Shown: in pieces, positions 19,901-31,882 of the stretch
Position numbering within the stretch: position 1 is the stretch's first letter
Layout: the number at the start of each line of letters is the position of its first letter
Source: Anaeromyces robustus
Taxonomy: Eukaryota > Neocallimastigomycota > Neocallimastigomycetes > Neocallimastigales > Neocallimastigaceae
Assembly: GCA_002104895.1 (NCBI GenBank)
Contig: MCFG01000308.1
Coordinates: 16,001-80,000 of the forward strand
Direction of reading: 5' to 3'
Length of the DNA: 64,000 bases
Position numbers and translations under genes: made by a program
The notes under the pieces: model-generated
The model's input: only the letters and a program-made list of their open reading frames with translations
Told to the model about the DNA's origin: nothing
The model's database searches: none

Positions 19901-20560
19901 TTATATGTACTTGTAACTTATTCTTCTTTACTATTTATTTTATTTTATTTTATTTTATTTTATTTTTTAACAATAAATAAATAAATATCAAAAAAAAAAT
20001 ATGATATATAATAGTATATATATTAAAATATTTAGTAATAAAATATAGATTTTATTACTAATTAATTAAAGAATTGAAATTAAAAAAAATAAAATATAAT
20101 AAAATTTATTTATTTATTTATTTATTTATATATTTATTTATTTATTTATTTATTATTTTTTTTTAATTTTTATTTTATTCTTTTAATGGTGAAAATACTA
20201 TAAATAAAAATATACGTTGAAAAAGTGGCGTATTACATATTTTGTATTTATATTACAGAAATTTATGTCAATCATACATAAATTATGTCGAAATGCAACT
20301 CTCCCGAAATGCCCCACATCCCTTTTATTAACATTATTTATGTAAATATCTTAAATTCATGTAATCATTATATTTTATGTATTATACATTATTTTATGTA
20401 AAGTCATGTATTCACATGATATATTCTATTTTATGTTTTCACCTGACAATAATTTTATTCTTTGAAAAAGTTGTTTTTAATTCTTTCATATTAAATAAAT
20501 GTATTAATTATTAAATAAATAAATTATATAAACAAAATAAATTAACAATTTTTATTAAAT

Positions 20561-20715
20561 TATATATTATTTTATTTCATAACGTGGCTTTCATAATTTG
20601 TGTTAAAAAAAATTTCATTTTTTAATTTATTTTTTATGTGCCTCATTGTAAAAATTTAATATGCGCCCCATATCATATTACGAAATGCAACATTGCGAAA
20701 CGCAATACATTCATA
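20561..20715. mobile_element. One end of a GCATTTCG-type inverted-repeat element
   Basis: The reverse complement reads GTATTGCGTTTCGCAATG, then TTGCATTTCGTAATATGATA, then GGGGCGCATA, then ATGAAAGCCACGTTATGAAA. The same order is found at both ends of the element at 26528-27232. I cannot find its partner end nearby, so this is probably a truncated copy. Confidence 0.7.
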
Positions 20716-22809
20716 ATTTTATAATTCTATTAATAATTTACTTATTTTATAATATTTATTTTATATTATTTTTTATATTGTTATAATATATTACTGTTTA
20801 GTAATTATATAGTTATAATATACTTTTATTATAACTACATTATTTATAATTGAAAAGTGTAATTGTTATAGAAGGTTTATTGAAATAGATAAACAAAATA
20901 TATAAATAAAGTTTAATTAATTATTCCCTAAAAGAGTAAAGAACCCAGTTATATCATATTTTACTTTATTTTTTTTAACGCATACAATTCCAAAATTAAA
21001 TAAAATTATCATTAAAACCCAAAACCCTTAATTATAAATTAATATTAAATGAACCTTATTTATAATGTTTATTAATATCTTAAAATATAATAATTTATTA
21101 ATATCTTCACTAAAAATTATTCTTATTATTAATATTTTATTAATATTCTTATAATAAATATTATTATTATTTTAAAATAAATATTCATATAATAATTTAA
21201 ATTCAATATCTTTTTTAATATTTTAAATAAATCTTATTAATATTTTATAATAAATTATACAATAAATAATATTTTAAATAATATTTTATTAATATCTAAT
21301 AATTTATAATATAAAGTTATATATAACTTATTGTTTATGAATATATTGTTCCTATATTAATTTGTTAAATTTTAATAATTTTTAATTAATATATTTAATA
21401 TTTTATTATAAATAATTGTATTATTTTTTATTACTGTAAATAGTTTAATTTTAAAGAAAAATATTAATATTTGTAAATATTTCATGTAATTAATTTTTTA
21501 CTATTATTTAATAAAATAGATTAGTCAAATTATATAAATAATAATATAATGATTTAATCAATAAACTAACAAATTTTAAAAAATATATTATATATTTAAT
21601 ATATAATAATAAAACTTGTGTTTAATAAAACATATTTTTAGTGTTTAAATTATATTCTACTTTGTTAAATAATTTTTATAGTTAGTTCTAAAAATACAAA
21701 GATAATATCACTTTCTTTTCTTAGAGATTTAAAATATTACCACATTATATTATTATTTGATAAGATATTCCCTTAAATACTCATTATTTTTTTCAAATCC
21801 ATAGTTTTAAACCTTTTATTTATTATAAATTAATATTAGATGAAACTTTTTATAATATTTATCAATATCTTAAAATATAATTACTAATATCTTTACTAAA
21901 AATTATTCTTATTATCAATATTTTATTAGTATTCTTAAATAAATTTTATTTATATAATAATAATATTTTAAATAATATTTTATTAATATTTTATAATGAT
22001 TATTTTTTTATCAATATTTAATATTTTATAATATTTTATTAATATATCTTATTTATATTTTTATTACAAATATTATTAATATTTCTATTATTATTTCTAT
22101 TATTATTTCTATTATTAATAAAATATTTAAAGAGTATAATATTTAATATTTCTATTATTATTTCTTTAACACATAAAATATTTAATATAATTAAAATCTT
22201 TATACTAAATAATTTTATATAATTATAAATATATAATTAGTTATAATTAAATAATAACTTTTATTCATTCTTTCCCTTTTTCCTTAATTCTTTTCCTTCA
22301 ACTTAAAAACCCTGAACAAATGCCGAAATAAAAATATTCTATATATTATTTAAATAAAACAGTAAAAATTAATTATAAAATAAATGAATTATTTAAAAAA
22401 TATATAATACAGAAGTTAAATTTATTTCTTTATAAAAATATAATATTATTTTAACTTTTATTTAAAATACTAAATAGATTAAGAAAAACATTTAATAATT
22501 AGAATAGAAATTATTATTAAATAACGATAATAATAATAATAATAATTAATTATAAATGAATAATAATAATTAGATTAAATTAAATGAATAATAATAATTG
22601 AAATAGTTAAAGTGTATAATAATAAATTCATGTAAAATAAAAAAGAAGATAATTTTCTTTCTTTTATAAGACTATCAATAATTTTATATTTAAAAAATGA
22701 ATAATAAATAAAGAGAGTTAAACAAAAGATTATTTTTATTTTTAATATTTATTGAATCTATAATAATTATTTAATATTAAGTTATATAACTTATTGTTTA
22801 TGAGTATAC
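20716..22809. other. 2-kb AT-rich stretch with LTR-like relics, no gene
   Basis: Two passages begin with the same text (near 21000-21060 and 21790-21870: AAACCxTTxATTATAAATTA...), suggesting an old direct repeat of about 800 bp, perhaps decayed LTRs. Around 21625-21745 the reverse complement resembles 4213-4350. No coding sequence can be supported. Confidence 0.4.
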
Positions 22810-23950
22810 TGTTCATGCATCATGTTGATACTGTTACAAATATAAATCAAGCTCAAAGATATTATTTATTCTATATAGTGACGCTATTCCTCTAGTGATG
22901 TTTTTATTGAAAACAATTCTTTATCATAGAATAGATAATTTCTTTGAGCTTGATTAAGAGTTTTAGAAAGGAAAGCTATAGAATGTAATTTTTTGTTAAA
23001 CGCTTGAGAAAAAATTGCGACTACAACAAAATTACCTGCATCAGTTTCTATAATAAACTGACGACTATTTTATTAGTTATTAGAAGCAGAGGTAAAAAGA
23101 TTCTTTAAGGTATCGAATGGGTTTTTCTGCTCAAGTCCCCAAATTAATGGAACATTCTTTCTTGTAAATCTATGTAATGGGTTGACAATTTTTGCGAAAT
23201 CTAATAAAAATATGATAATAATTACATAACCCAATAAAAGATTATATTTCTTTAACATCTTTCGTAATAGGCCAATCTAATATAGCTTTTACTTTTCCTT
23301 TATTCATTTTAACCCACGTTTAGAAATAACATATCCAAGAAAACTAGTTTCTTCTACATCAAACTCACATTTTTCTAAATTTAAATATAAATTATTTTCT
23401 AACAATCTTATTAGTACTTTTATCACATAAGCAAAATGTTCTTTAATATTTTAGGAGTAAATAAAAATATCATCTATTATAAGAAATTTCAAATTCATCA
23501 AGATAATCATTTAAAACATTGTTGATGAAGTATTGAAATATAGCTAGAGTTTTTTAGCCCAAAAGACATTACTAGATATTCATAATGACCATAAGGAGTG
23601 CGAAATACAGTTTTAAAGTCATTCCCTTCTTTAATTCTTACTAAATTATATGCAGATTTTTAAATCTAATTTAGTAAATATTTTACCTCCTTTTACTCTA
23701 ACAAATCACTGATTAAAGAAAGAGAGAGGGTAAGAATTGCGAATGATCTTTTCATTAAATTTTCTATAATCAACACATAAGTGTAAAAAACCATTCTTCT
23801 ATTTTACAAAAAGGATAGATGGAGAAGTAGATTTTCTAATAAAATCTTTTTCAAAATTATCTTTTAAATATAACCTTTTTAATTCTTCTCTTTCAACTTC
23901 ATTTAAAGTTGAAAAAGAAGAATTAAAAAAAGGTATAATATAATGGTCAA
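22810..23950 (-). pseudogene. Degenerate Ty3/gypsy RT-RNase H
   Basis: Read from 23950 leftward: PFFNSS and EVEREELKRLYL, then [52 protein letters not shown], then an RNase H portion with AFLSKTLNQAQRNYLFYDKE and LFSIKTSLEE. Stops and frame changes are frequent. The catalytic DD survives. It is cut at its N-terminal side by the family A LTR at 23951. It represents a different gypsy lineage from the element at 5389-8654. Confidence 0.85.
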
Positions 23951-24662
23951 TGTAACGAATCTTAGAAATTAGTAAAATAGTAACTAACCATGATCTAGTA
24001 ATTAGTCACTATGATCATTAGGCCGAATACTCTGGATTCGATTCACATTTATTCCAAATTTTATAAAAATTTTATTTTAAAATTATTTTTAAACTTCTGT
24101 ATTTCGTTCTGTATTTTGTTCTGTATTTTGTTTTTGTATTTTGTTTCTGTATTTCTTTATAGAAATACATAGAATAAAATAAGAAACTTTAAGAAAAAAT
24201 TATATTATATTTCTTTACTTTTCCATGAGATTCATTTTATATCAAAAAATCTTTTTATATTCTAATATTTTTTTTATTTTTTATAAACTTTTATTTTTAA
24301 AATTATTTTCCGATAAGAGCATAAATAGGTGTAAAACTTTTGTTTAAAATATTTTTTCTTCGTGCTTTTATTTAATGTTTACATTTTATAATAGTAATAA
24401 TTAATTAATAAGTAGTTTGAAATACAATAATTAATTAGTATTTATATTTATAATTAAACAATTTTTTTTTAATAAAATAATTTTTAATGAATTAAATAAA
24501 ATTAAAACCAAAATTACTAGCATGTTTCAGTACTGACCTTCCAGATAGTAAATGGAAAGGTATTCTAATATTATAAGTTTAATTTTATTTTTTTTTTTTA
24601 CTTTAAATATTTTTTCGCGTCAGTTTCGGTACTTGTAATATTGGAACATCGTTCCAGTTACA
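23951..24662 (+). mobile_element. Diverged solo LTR of family A
   Basis: Starts TGTAACGAATCTTAG and ends CGTTCCAGTTACA. The tRNA-like segment is still visible but eroded (CATGATCTAGTAATTAG; GGATTCGATTCA), and the TATA region reads CATAAATAGG. Flanks are GTCAA and CTAGG, so no target duplication is seen. This is an older copy than those of the complete elements. Confidence 0.85.
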
Positions 24663-24939
24663 CTAGGTTATTAATATTGTTATTGATTTGAGGAAGATAA
24701 TAATGAAAAAATATCTAATTTACTGATTTTTGGATATTAAGAGCTCTTCTTATACTTTTTCTACAATCGACAAATGTATACATTGATAAAACATGTATTT
24801 CTAGTTTTTAAATTATTACTTCTTTCATTTAAATTGTTATATCTTCATTAGTTACTATCTTTTTAGATCATTGGATATATATATTACATTTAGATTAAAT
24901 ATATTAATGAAAAAAGCATTATATTATATCTAATAGAAC
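24663..24939. other. AT-rich spacer
   Basis: No gene or recognisable repeat between the diverged LTR and the truncated LTR that follows. Confidence 0.5.
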
Positions 24940-25466
24940 TTATTATTTTTTATAAGTTTTTATTTTTAAAACTCTTCATCCGATAAAAATATAAATAGGT
25001 GTAAAACTTTTGTTTAAAATATTTTCTCTTGTTGTTTTTATTTAACATTTTACATTTTACATTTTACATTTTATATTTTATATTTTACATTTTACATTTT
25101 ACATTTTACATTTACATTTACATTTACATTTATATTTACATTTATATTTACATTTATATTTATATTTACATTTATATTTATATTTATTATATTAGTAATA
25201 ATTAATTTACAAGTAGTTTGAAATACTACAATAATTAATTATCATTATTTTTTTTTAAAATTTATAAAATTATTTTTTAAAACAATTTTTTATTAATAAA
25301 ATAAAATTAAAATACAAATCACTAGCATGTTTCAGTACTGACCTTCCAGATAGTAAATGGAAAGGTACTCTAATAATAAGTTTAATTTTATTTTTATTTT
25401 AAATATTTTTTTCGTATCAATTTCAGTTTCGGTACTTGTAATATTGGAACATCATTCTAGTTACAG
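24940..25466 (+). mobile_element. 5'-truncated family A LTR with an internal ACATTT expansion
   Basis: Begins in the region before the TATA box (CGATAAAAATATAAATAGGTG) and ends ATTCTAGTTACA. It lacks the first third with the tRNA-like part. Between about 25040 and 25190 a TTTACA/TTTATA hexanucleotide run of roughly 25 units has expanded at the place that reads as unique AT sequence in other LTR copies. Confidence 0.75.
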
Positions 25467-25900
25467 TCCATAAAAATTAACAATTTTCTTTTAATTTTAT
25501 TTCACAAGTCGTAATCATGAGCTATATTCTATTTTTGTATAAATTTTTTCTCAATGCATTAGTACACTTATTTTCCCTTTTCTTAATTTCATCAACATTT
25601 AAATGACCATCTTTTATTAAAATCACAAGATTTTTGGATGTCCTTTTCTAAACGATAAATTTGTTTATCACCTAAATCCAATTGTCCTAAACCATTTTTC
25701 CTCATTGCAATATAATTATACAACTTATCACCATCTGAATTACTCGAACATATTTTATGATTCTCTAATAACTGGGCCGAAAATCATTACTTTTTGACTG
25801 AAAATTGACAGCATTCTACTGTTTTTAATTTATCATCATCACTAAAATGATAACAACCATAATACTACTTACTTGGACTAAAGAAAATTTCTTTATTATT
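25467..25900 (-). pseudogene. Decayed coding fragment, unrecognised
   Basis: Minus-strand text of ordinary complexity, interrupted by stops: KKYVLINNKEIFFSPSK, YYGCYHFSDDDKLKTVECCQ, FSAQLLENHKICSSNSDGDK, YIAMRKNGLGQLDLGDKQIY, RLEKDIQKSCDFNK. Several cysteines and a DGDK patch are visible. It is bounded on the left by the truncated LTR. I do not recognise the family and do not assign a function. Confidence 0.45.
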
Positions 25901-26527
25901 AATAAGTACATACTTTTTTATAAATTAAATGGTTTGATAACTTCCTAGTTCTAATATATATTAATAATTTTCAGTATTATCAGTTTCTATAATATTTTAT
26001 TCCAATACAAGCTAAACTGACCCTAGATATTAATTATGACACTAATTGTATATAATATACTTATTGGCCGTTTCTGTTGATTTACTAATAGAATGACCTA
26101 GAATGATCAATTGAAAAATGAAAAAAAAAAAAAAAAAAAAAATACGAAAAAAGTTCCTAGCGCAATTTAATTTTTTCTATCTTTCAAGAATAATTGTACT
26201 TTAAATTTACTAATAGTTATTTTTTTTTAAAAAAAAATAAATATATATTTTATTTATATTGTTTATTAACCCTAACCCATATTTGATAATTATTACTACC
26301 ATTTAATTTTTTATTAATATTAAATGTCAAAATTATCTGACATTTTAATTGTTTATTATTTTATTATAGATTTATTAATTAATTATTAATTATTAATTAT
26401 ATATTATTATTTATCTTTTTTAATAGAAGCTCTATTGAGACTCTTAACCTTATTAGTTTATTTTAATATAACTTTATTTAATTAATTTTATTTTTGGAAA
26501 GAAAAGTCATTCTTTCCAAAATACAAA
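25901..26527. other. AT-rich stretch with polyA, no gene
   Basis: Contains an A-run at about 26118-26142 and a T-rich/A-rich inverted pair near 26220-26240. No coding sequence is supported. Confidence 0.5.
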
Positions 26528-27232
26528 TGTGTTTCATTTCACACGAACGTGTTGCATTTCGCAATATGATATGGAGCGCATAGTATATTATTGCAATGAG
26601 GCGCATAATAATAAATTAAAAAATGAATTTTTTTTTAACACAAAATATGAAAGCCACATTATGAAATAAAATAATATATAATTTAAAAAAATAAAATAAA
26701 AAATATATATATAAATGAATAGAAAATAAACAAATATATTTATTAATAAATATATTTGTTAGTTTGAAAAATATCAATATTTATTAATAAATAATAATAT
26801 TATTATTTTAAATAAAAAAAAGAAGATTAAATATTCAAAAAATATTCAATATTATTAAAATATTATAAAAAAAAGAATATTAAATATTATTAAAATATTA
26901 AATAAAATATTCAAAAATATTCAATATTATAAAAATATTATAAAAAAAGAATATTAAACATTATTAAATTAAAAAAATAAATTAAAAAAAAAAGATATTA
27001 AATAATTTTATAATTTTATTATTTTATTTATTTATATATTATATTTTTATTTATTTAATTATTTATATAATTATGCGCCCCATTTCGAAATGCAACATTC
27101 TCATAAATTTTTTATTTTATTTCATAACGTGGCTTTCATAATTTATGTTAAAAAAAATTTAAATTATTTTATAATTTATTTTTTATGCGCCACATATCAT
27201 ATTGCGAAATGAAATATTGAGAAATGTTAACA
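26528..27232. mobile_element. MITE-like element with long (~150 bp) terminal inverted repeats
   Basis: The left end and the reverse complement of the right end run in parallel: TGTGTT...ATTTC, CGCAATATGATATG, GGCGCATA, ATTAAAAAATGAA-type, TTTTTAACA, TATGAAAGCCAC, TTATGAAATAAAATAA. A second set of end motifs (GCGCCCCATTTCGAAATGC at about 27075) lies inside the right half, as if one end had been duplicated. There is no ORF. The flanks give no convincing target duplication. Confidence 0.75.
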
Positions 27233-27809
27233 CATTCCTACCTGCTTCTATTATCATATTGGTTGTCTCTGGTTCGAACTTTATTCTCTTCCTCTTAAAA
27301 TAATATAATTTATTTAATTAATAGTATATACATTCATTTCATTATTAATTAATAATTTATTTAAATTAATAATATATATTCATTGAAATAAATTTATTTA
27401 AATATTAATTAATTATTTATTTAATTAATATAATAATTTATCTATTTTCATAATAATATAATTATTTAATTAAAATAAGAATTAAATTATTTATATAATT
27501 CTTATTTTAAATAATTCGTCCAATCATGTAATAATTTAGAATAAATTTTTGAATAAAAAAATTTATGTATTTTATTTTATTTGACTTTTTGAGTCGATAA
27601 TAACAATCAAATTATTAATAAATAAAATAATAACTATCAACCATAAATGAATGAACGAATATATATTAAATAAATAAATCTACTAATTAATTAAATGAAT
27701 ATTCAATAATGTTTTAGATAATTTCTTATTTTAAAATTTATTAAAGGGTTAGAATCATTTTACGTGATTTTAACCAAATTAATATTATCTATTCACTCTT
27801 TAACTGGTT
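27233..27809. other. AT-rich stretch, no gene
   Basis: Nothing recognisable beyond A/T low complexity. Confidence 0.5.
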
Positions 27810-28336
27810 TTGAAACAATGTTGAAATTATCTTAATTCTATTAAATAGAAAGTGATAACTTCATTGTTCAAATATATGATTGTCTAAATCATATTTAGTT
27901 ATAAATTTAAAAGAAATTTATTAAGTTTAATATTTTAGTTTTAAAATTATTTTTATTAAAATTATAAATTTATTTAATACATCTCGTTTATGTATTAAAA
28001 ATATTAAAATCTAGTTATTAAAAACATTATAAAATTTGTTATTATAATCTTTAATTATTATTAATCTAGTAGTTATTTTAAATATTATTATTCTAATTAT
28101 TATTATTATTATTATTCTAATTTTTATGGATAATTAGTAACAATTTTTAAAAATATTAATTTTTCATTTTCCTTTTATATTATTTTCTTATTTTTAAGTT
28201 TGTTTATAAATAAAATATTAATTTATTAAAATTAAGAACATTAAATAGTTAAAATAAATAATTTGTTTATATTAAATATTATTTAAATAATTAAATATTT
28301 TATAATTTATATTTAAATAATTTTATAATATTTTTG
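27810..28336 (-). repeat. Left long terminal repeat (3' in element orientation)
   Basis: Plus-strand text begins TTGAAACAATGTTGAAATTA and ends TTTTATAATATTTTT. It is indistinguishable by eye from 29583-30110 apart from one T in the terminal run. Confidence 0.88.
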
Positions 28337-29564
28337 AAATTCAGCAAATATTAATTATATTTTTATAAATTTCATTCTTTATCAATTCCTCAGCGGTTAA
28401 GTATAAACTTCGACCCATGAAGTTATTGATTATAAAAATATTCTATAAAGAATGGAATTTATAATAATTAATTATCTTTTAATTATTATTTATTTGTTTT
28501 GATTTAATAAAACTGTTGAGCTTGTATTATTAAAATGTCTTCCATTAATTTATTTTTAATTTATTTTATATTCCGAGTTAAGACTTTAAGTATTCATTAT
28601 TAATTCTTTATAAGTTCATACAATAATATTATCCACAATTCATAAAATATTATTAGTTTTAATTATTATTTAAAGTTCTTTTTATTTTCTTTCTTTAAGT
28701 ATATCCACAATTAATATATTTTTGGGGATTTCTCTTAAGTAATTATTATATTTTGTTCTATAACTATTCTTCTCAGTAAATATTTTAGAGCTTTGTTTCA
28801 TTTAAAAGTTACTTCTTGTAGATTTTATTAATTAATTTTTCATTGTAATTCACTTTTGTAATATAATATTGTAAATAGAAACTTGTCATATATTATTTGC
28901 TATGGCTTTATAATATTATTTATATAGAATATTTAATATTATAGAATTTTCGGCTTTAATTTGATTTATTATAATATTTATAGAATACCTAATATTATAA
29001 TTAATATTTTAGAAACATTAGTAAAAATATTTTAAAATATTTTATATGGGTTATTTCTGAATAAATTTGACATTAAATTTTTAATATATATTATTGTAAA
29101 TATATATTATATTATATTTTAACAATATATTTTAATATATTTTAATATATTTTAATATATGGTGTAATATATTTGGTTTTAAATTTTTATAATTGGTAAT
29201 AATTAAATTGTTAAATATTATTATTTTATATAATTATATAGTCATTGGCTAGCTGTTGGGAGTAATTATAACTTCACATCTAGTATAACTATATATTCGA
29301 TTAACTGTTGGGAATATTAGGCATATTCCACATTTAATCTACTTTTTATTATATAATTTATAATAATATTTATTATGTGTTAATTTATTGTATTTTATTC
29401 TTGTTGTTTTATTCAAAGAGAGTCTGTGAGTTTGCTTTTGGGGAACAAGGTAGATATATAAGGTTGCTTATATATTTTCCAAGCCTAAAGGTTAGCTACA
29501 CAGTAGATCAAAAAGGCTAAAAGGCTAGAGGATTATCCACATCCGTAGAAAGTAATCCACATCT
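28337..29564 (-). other. Internal region of the coding-free LTR element
   Basis: No ORF. The part nearest the primer site (about 29400-29560) is less AT-rich and contains repeated AAGGCTA motifs and a GGAACAAGG segment; the rest is A/T low complexity. Confidence 0.6.
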
Positions 29565-29582
29565 CGCCCGGATTCTCCACCA
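29565..29582 (-). promoter_or_regulatory. Primer-binding site for tRNA-Ala(AGC)
   Basis: The 18 bases TGGTGGAGAATCCGGGCG equal the complement of CCA plus the last 15 bases of the tRNA-Ala gene at 63235-63307 in this window. They directly abut the repeat at 29583. Confidence 0.92.
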
Positions 29583-30110
29583 TTGAAACAATGTTGAAAT
29601 TATCTTAATTCTATTAAATAGAAAGTGATAACTTCATTGTTCAAATATATGATTGTCTAAATCATATTTAGTTATAAATTTAAAAGAAATTTATTAAGTT
29701 TAATATTTTAGTTTTAAAATTATTTTTATTAAAATTATAAATTTATTTAATACATCTCGTTTATGTATTAAAAATATTAAAATCTAGTTATTAAAAACAT
29801 TATAAAATTTGTTATTATAATCTTTAATTATTATTAATCTAGTAGTTATTTTAAATATTATTATTCTAATTATTATTATTATTATTATTCTAATTTTTAT
29901 GGATAATTAGTAACAATTTTTAAAAATATTAATTTTTCATTTTCCTTTTATATTATTTTCTTATTTTTAAGTTTGTTTATAAATAAAATATTAATTTATT
30001 AAAATTAAGAACATTAAATAGTTAAAATAAATAATTTGTTTATATTAAATATTATTTAAATAATTAAATATTTTATAATTTATATTTAAATAATTTTATA
30101 ATATTTTTTG
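29583..30110 (-). repeat. Right long terminal repeat (5' in element orientation)
   Basis: Second copy of the 527-bp repeat, adjoining the primer-binding site. Near-identity with the left copy points to a recent insertion. Confidence 0.88.
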
Positions 30111-30583
30111 TAAAGTTTTGATTTGGTTTAAAGTTTAACTTGGTCGAAATGCTCAATAATCTAATATGTAGGGTGTTCACTAATATAAATTTTATTATAA
30201 GTTTTATTATAAATATAGTTTCTTTATTTAAATTTGTTTAATTATTTTATAATTATATTTTATTAGATTATTATTAGGTTAATAATCTTACAAAGAATGT
30301 AAGAATACATATTTCATCAATCTTTTATACATTTCATTGAACAATACAATAATATAAGTAAATTAATATTTATATTAATTATAGTAATATATATTAAAAT
30401 AATATAAGATAAGAATATAATTTGTTAATAAAATAAAAGTATGATTTATATTCAACTGTATTATTAATAAAATTAATAATAATTAAATTGTATAAGGATT
30501 TGGGGCGCATAAACATGCTGAATAATAAATATTTAATAGATATAATGTGGCTTATATCTATAATCCATTCAAATCCTTAACAC
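30111..30583. other. Spacer with fragments of GCGC/GTGGC-type MITE
   Basis: Mostly AT. Near 30500-30565 GGGGCGCATAA and ATGTGGCTTAT recall the subterminal motifs of the inverted-repeat elements, so a fragment of that family may be present. Confidence 0.4.
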
Positions 30584-30588
30584 TATTA

Positions 30589-31232
30589 TGTCAAGACATC
30601 AAGTGCAATTGAAATTAGAATTTATAATTTCAATTATTTTGATATATAATATTATTATTTATTATAATAATTATTAATAATTTTTTATAATAATTATATA
30701 TAATAATTATTATTATAATATTTTATTTTAAATATTATAATTTAAGATTATTTAAATAATCTAATAATATATTAATTTTATTACTATTTAATATCGATAT
30801 TAATAACTTATTATATTACAAATTATTAATTATATCATACGTTAACGTATCACTTTAAATTAATGTATTAAATTAATGTATTAATATTTTATATTATATT
30901 TTATATTATTATTATCAAACTTACAAAGTATAAAAGAACATAACATAAAGTTATATTTAATGTTCTTTGTAAGGTTATTAACACCTGAATTATATAGTTA
31001 TATTAATATTATCAATATCTTATTTTTAAATAAAATTTACTATTAAAAAGTTAATCTTAAAGTGTTATTATTATTATTAAATAAATATTGTGTTATTTGC
31101 ATTACAATTAATTTAGTTATTATTTAAATATTATTTAATTATAAAAACTATTTAATTATAAAAACTATATAATTAGTCATTCGACCTAGTAGACTTATTT
31201 AAATTAGAAAATAATCCAGTTGGAAACTTAAC
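30589..31232 (+). mobile_element. Solo LTR, family C, with TATTA target duplication
   Basis: Same LTR as 5705-6389 (TGTCAAG start, ACTTAACA end). It is 644 bp because of small deletions, including one near 30755. TATTA is present at 30584-30588 and 31233-31237. No internal sequence. Confidence 0.93.
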
Positions 31233-31271
31233 ATATTATCACTTTTGAAGATATTTTTCAAATTAAGATAA

Positions 31272-31872
31272 TAGACGAATTTATTAAATTAGTAAAATAG
31301 TAACCATGGTCTAGTGGTCAGACACTAGAACCATCAGGCCGAACCTCTCGGGTTCGACTCTCACTCTTTCCAATTTTGGAAAAATTTTATTTTAAAAATT
31401 TATTATCAAAATTTTCTACACTTTTCCTTGTTGTAGAAATTACTCGAATTTAATCGATAAAATCTTATCGATTAAATTCTAAAAGATTCTAGTTTTTCTT
31501 TTTATTTTAAATTTTATTTATCCGAGATTCATTTTAAATCAAAAAATCTAAGTTTCTAGAACTTTTAATACTTTTTACAAACGAAAACTATTTTTCCGTA
31601 AAAAGTATAAATACGTGTAAAATTTCGACAAAAGAAATATTTTTTCTTCGCGTTTTTATTAACTAGTTAAATAAGTAATTCGAAATATTACACTAACTAA
31701 TTAATAAATTATTATATTTTAAATTTAATAAAAATTAATAAAACATTTTATTATAAAACATATTTTTAATTAACTGTGTCTTTTATCTTTCTTAGATCTT
31801 TCGTGTTGTCCATTATTTCGAGTTACTCAAGCTTACGGGCCTGTTGCTAATAAACTCCACTCTATCATTACA
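31272..31872 (+). repeat. 5' LTR of family B, with tRNA-like box A/B and TATA box
   Basis: The start is approximate (TAGACGAATTT aligns with the family A start, but the TG is not evident). Box A region ATGGTCTAGTGGTCA at 31306-31320, box B GGGTTCGACTC at 31350-31360, TATAAATA at 31606-31613, predicted RNA 5' end near 31650. It ends CATTACA at 31872. Confidence 0.75.
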
Positions 31873-31882
31873 ATAAAAACGC
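31873..31882 (+). promoter_or_regulatory. Self-complementary primer-binding site of family B
   Basis: ATAAAAACGC directly follows the LTR. With the preceding A it is the exact complement of GCGTTTTTATT at 31650-31660, the predicted 5' end of the transcript. Family A has ATAAAAGCAC against GTGCTTTTAT at the equivalent places, so the pair co-varies. Confidence 0.85.

Larger units (their letters stand above)
18978..20322. mobile_element. Inverted-repeat element with 10-bp target duplication (MULE-like MITE)
   Basis: 1345 bp. The left end is GGGAGTATTGCATTTCGACA and the reverse-complemented right end contains GGGAGAGTTGCATTTCGACA, followed on both sides by TAAT(C/T)TATGT and GTGGC motifs. The right end has an extra outer unit (GGGATGTGGGGCATTTCG). 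TTTTATTAAC flanks both sides (18968-18977 and 20323-20332). There is no coding capacity. A 10-bp duplication with a GGGA-type terminus fits a non-autonomous Mutator-like element; the superfamily is an inference. It sits inside a copia LTR. Confidence 0.85.
27810..30110 (-). mobile_element. Coding-free LTR element (TRIM/LARD-like) with tRNA-Ala primer site
   Basis: Two direct repeats of about 527 bp (27810-28336 and 29583-30110), identical as far as I can see, flank 1.25 kb without coding capacity. On the minus strand, directly after the right-hand repeat, comes TGGTGGAGAATCCGGGCG (29565-29582), the exact complement of the 3' end (plus CCA) of the tRNA-Ala encoded at 63235-63307. That fixes the orientation. 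The repeat ends are not a clean TG...CA and no target duplication or obvious polypurine tract is seen, so the exact borders are uncertain. Confidence 0.8.
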
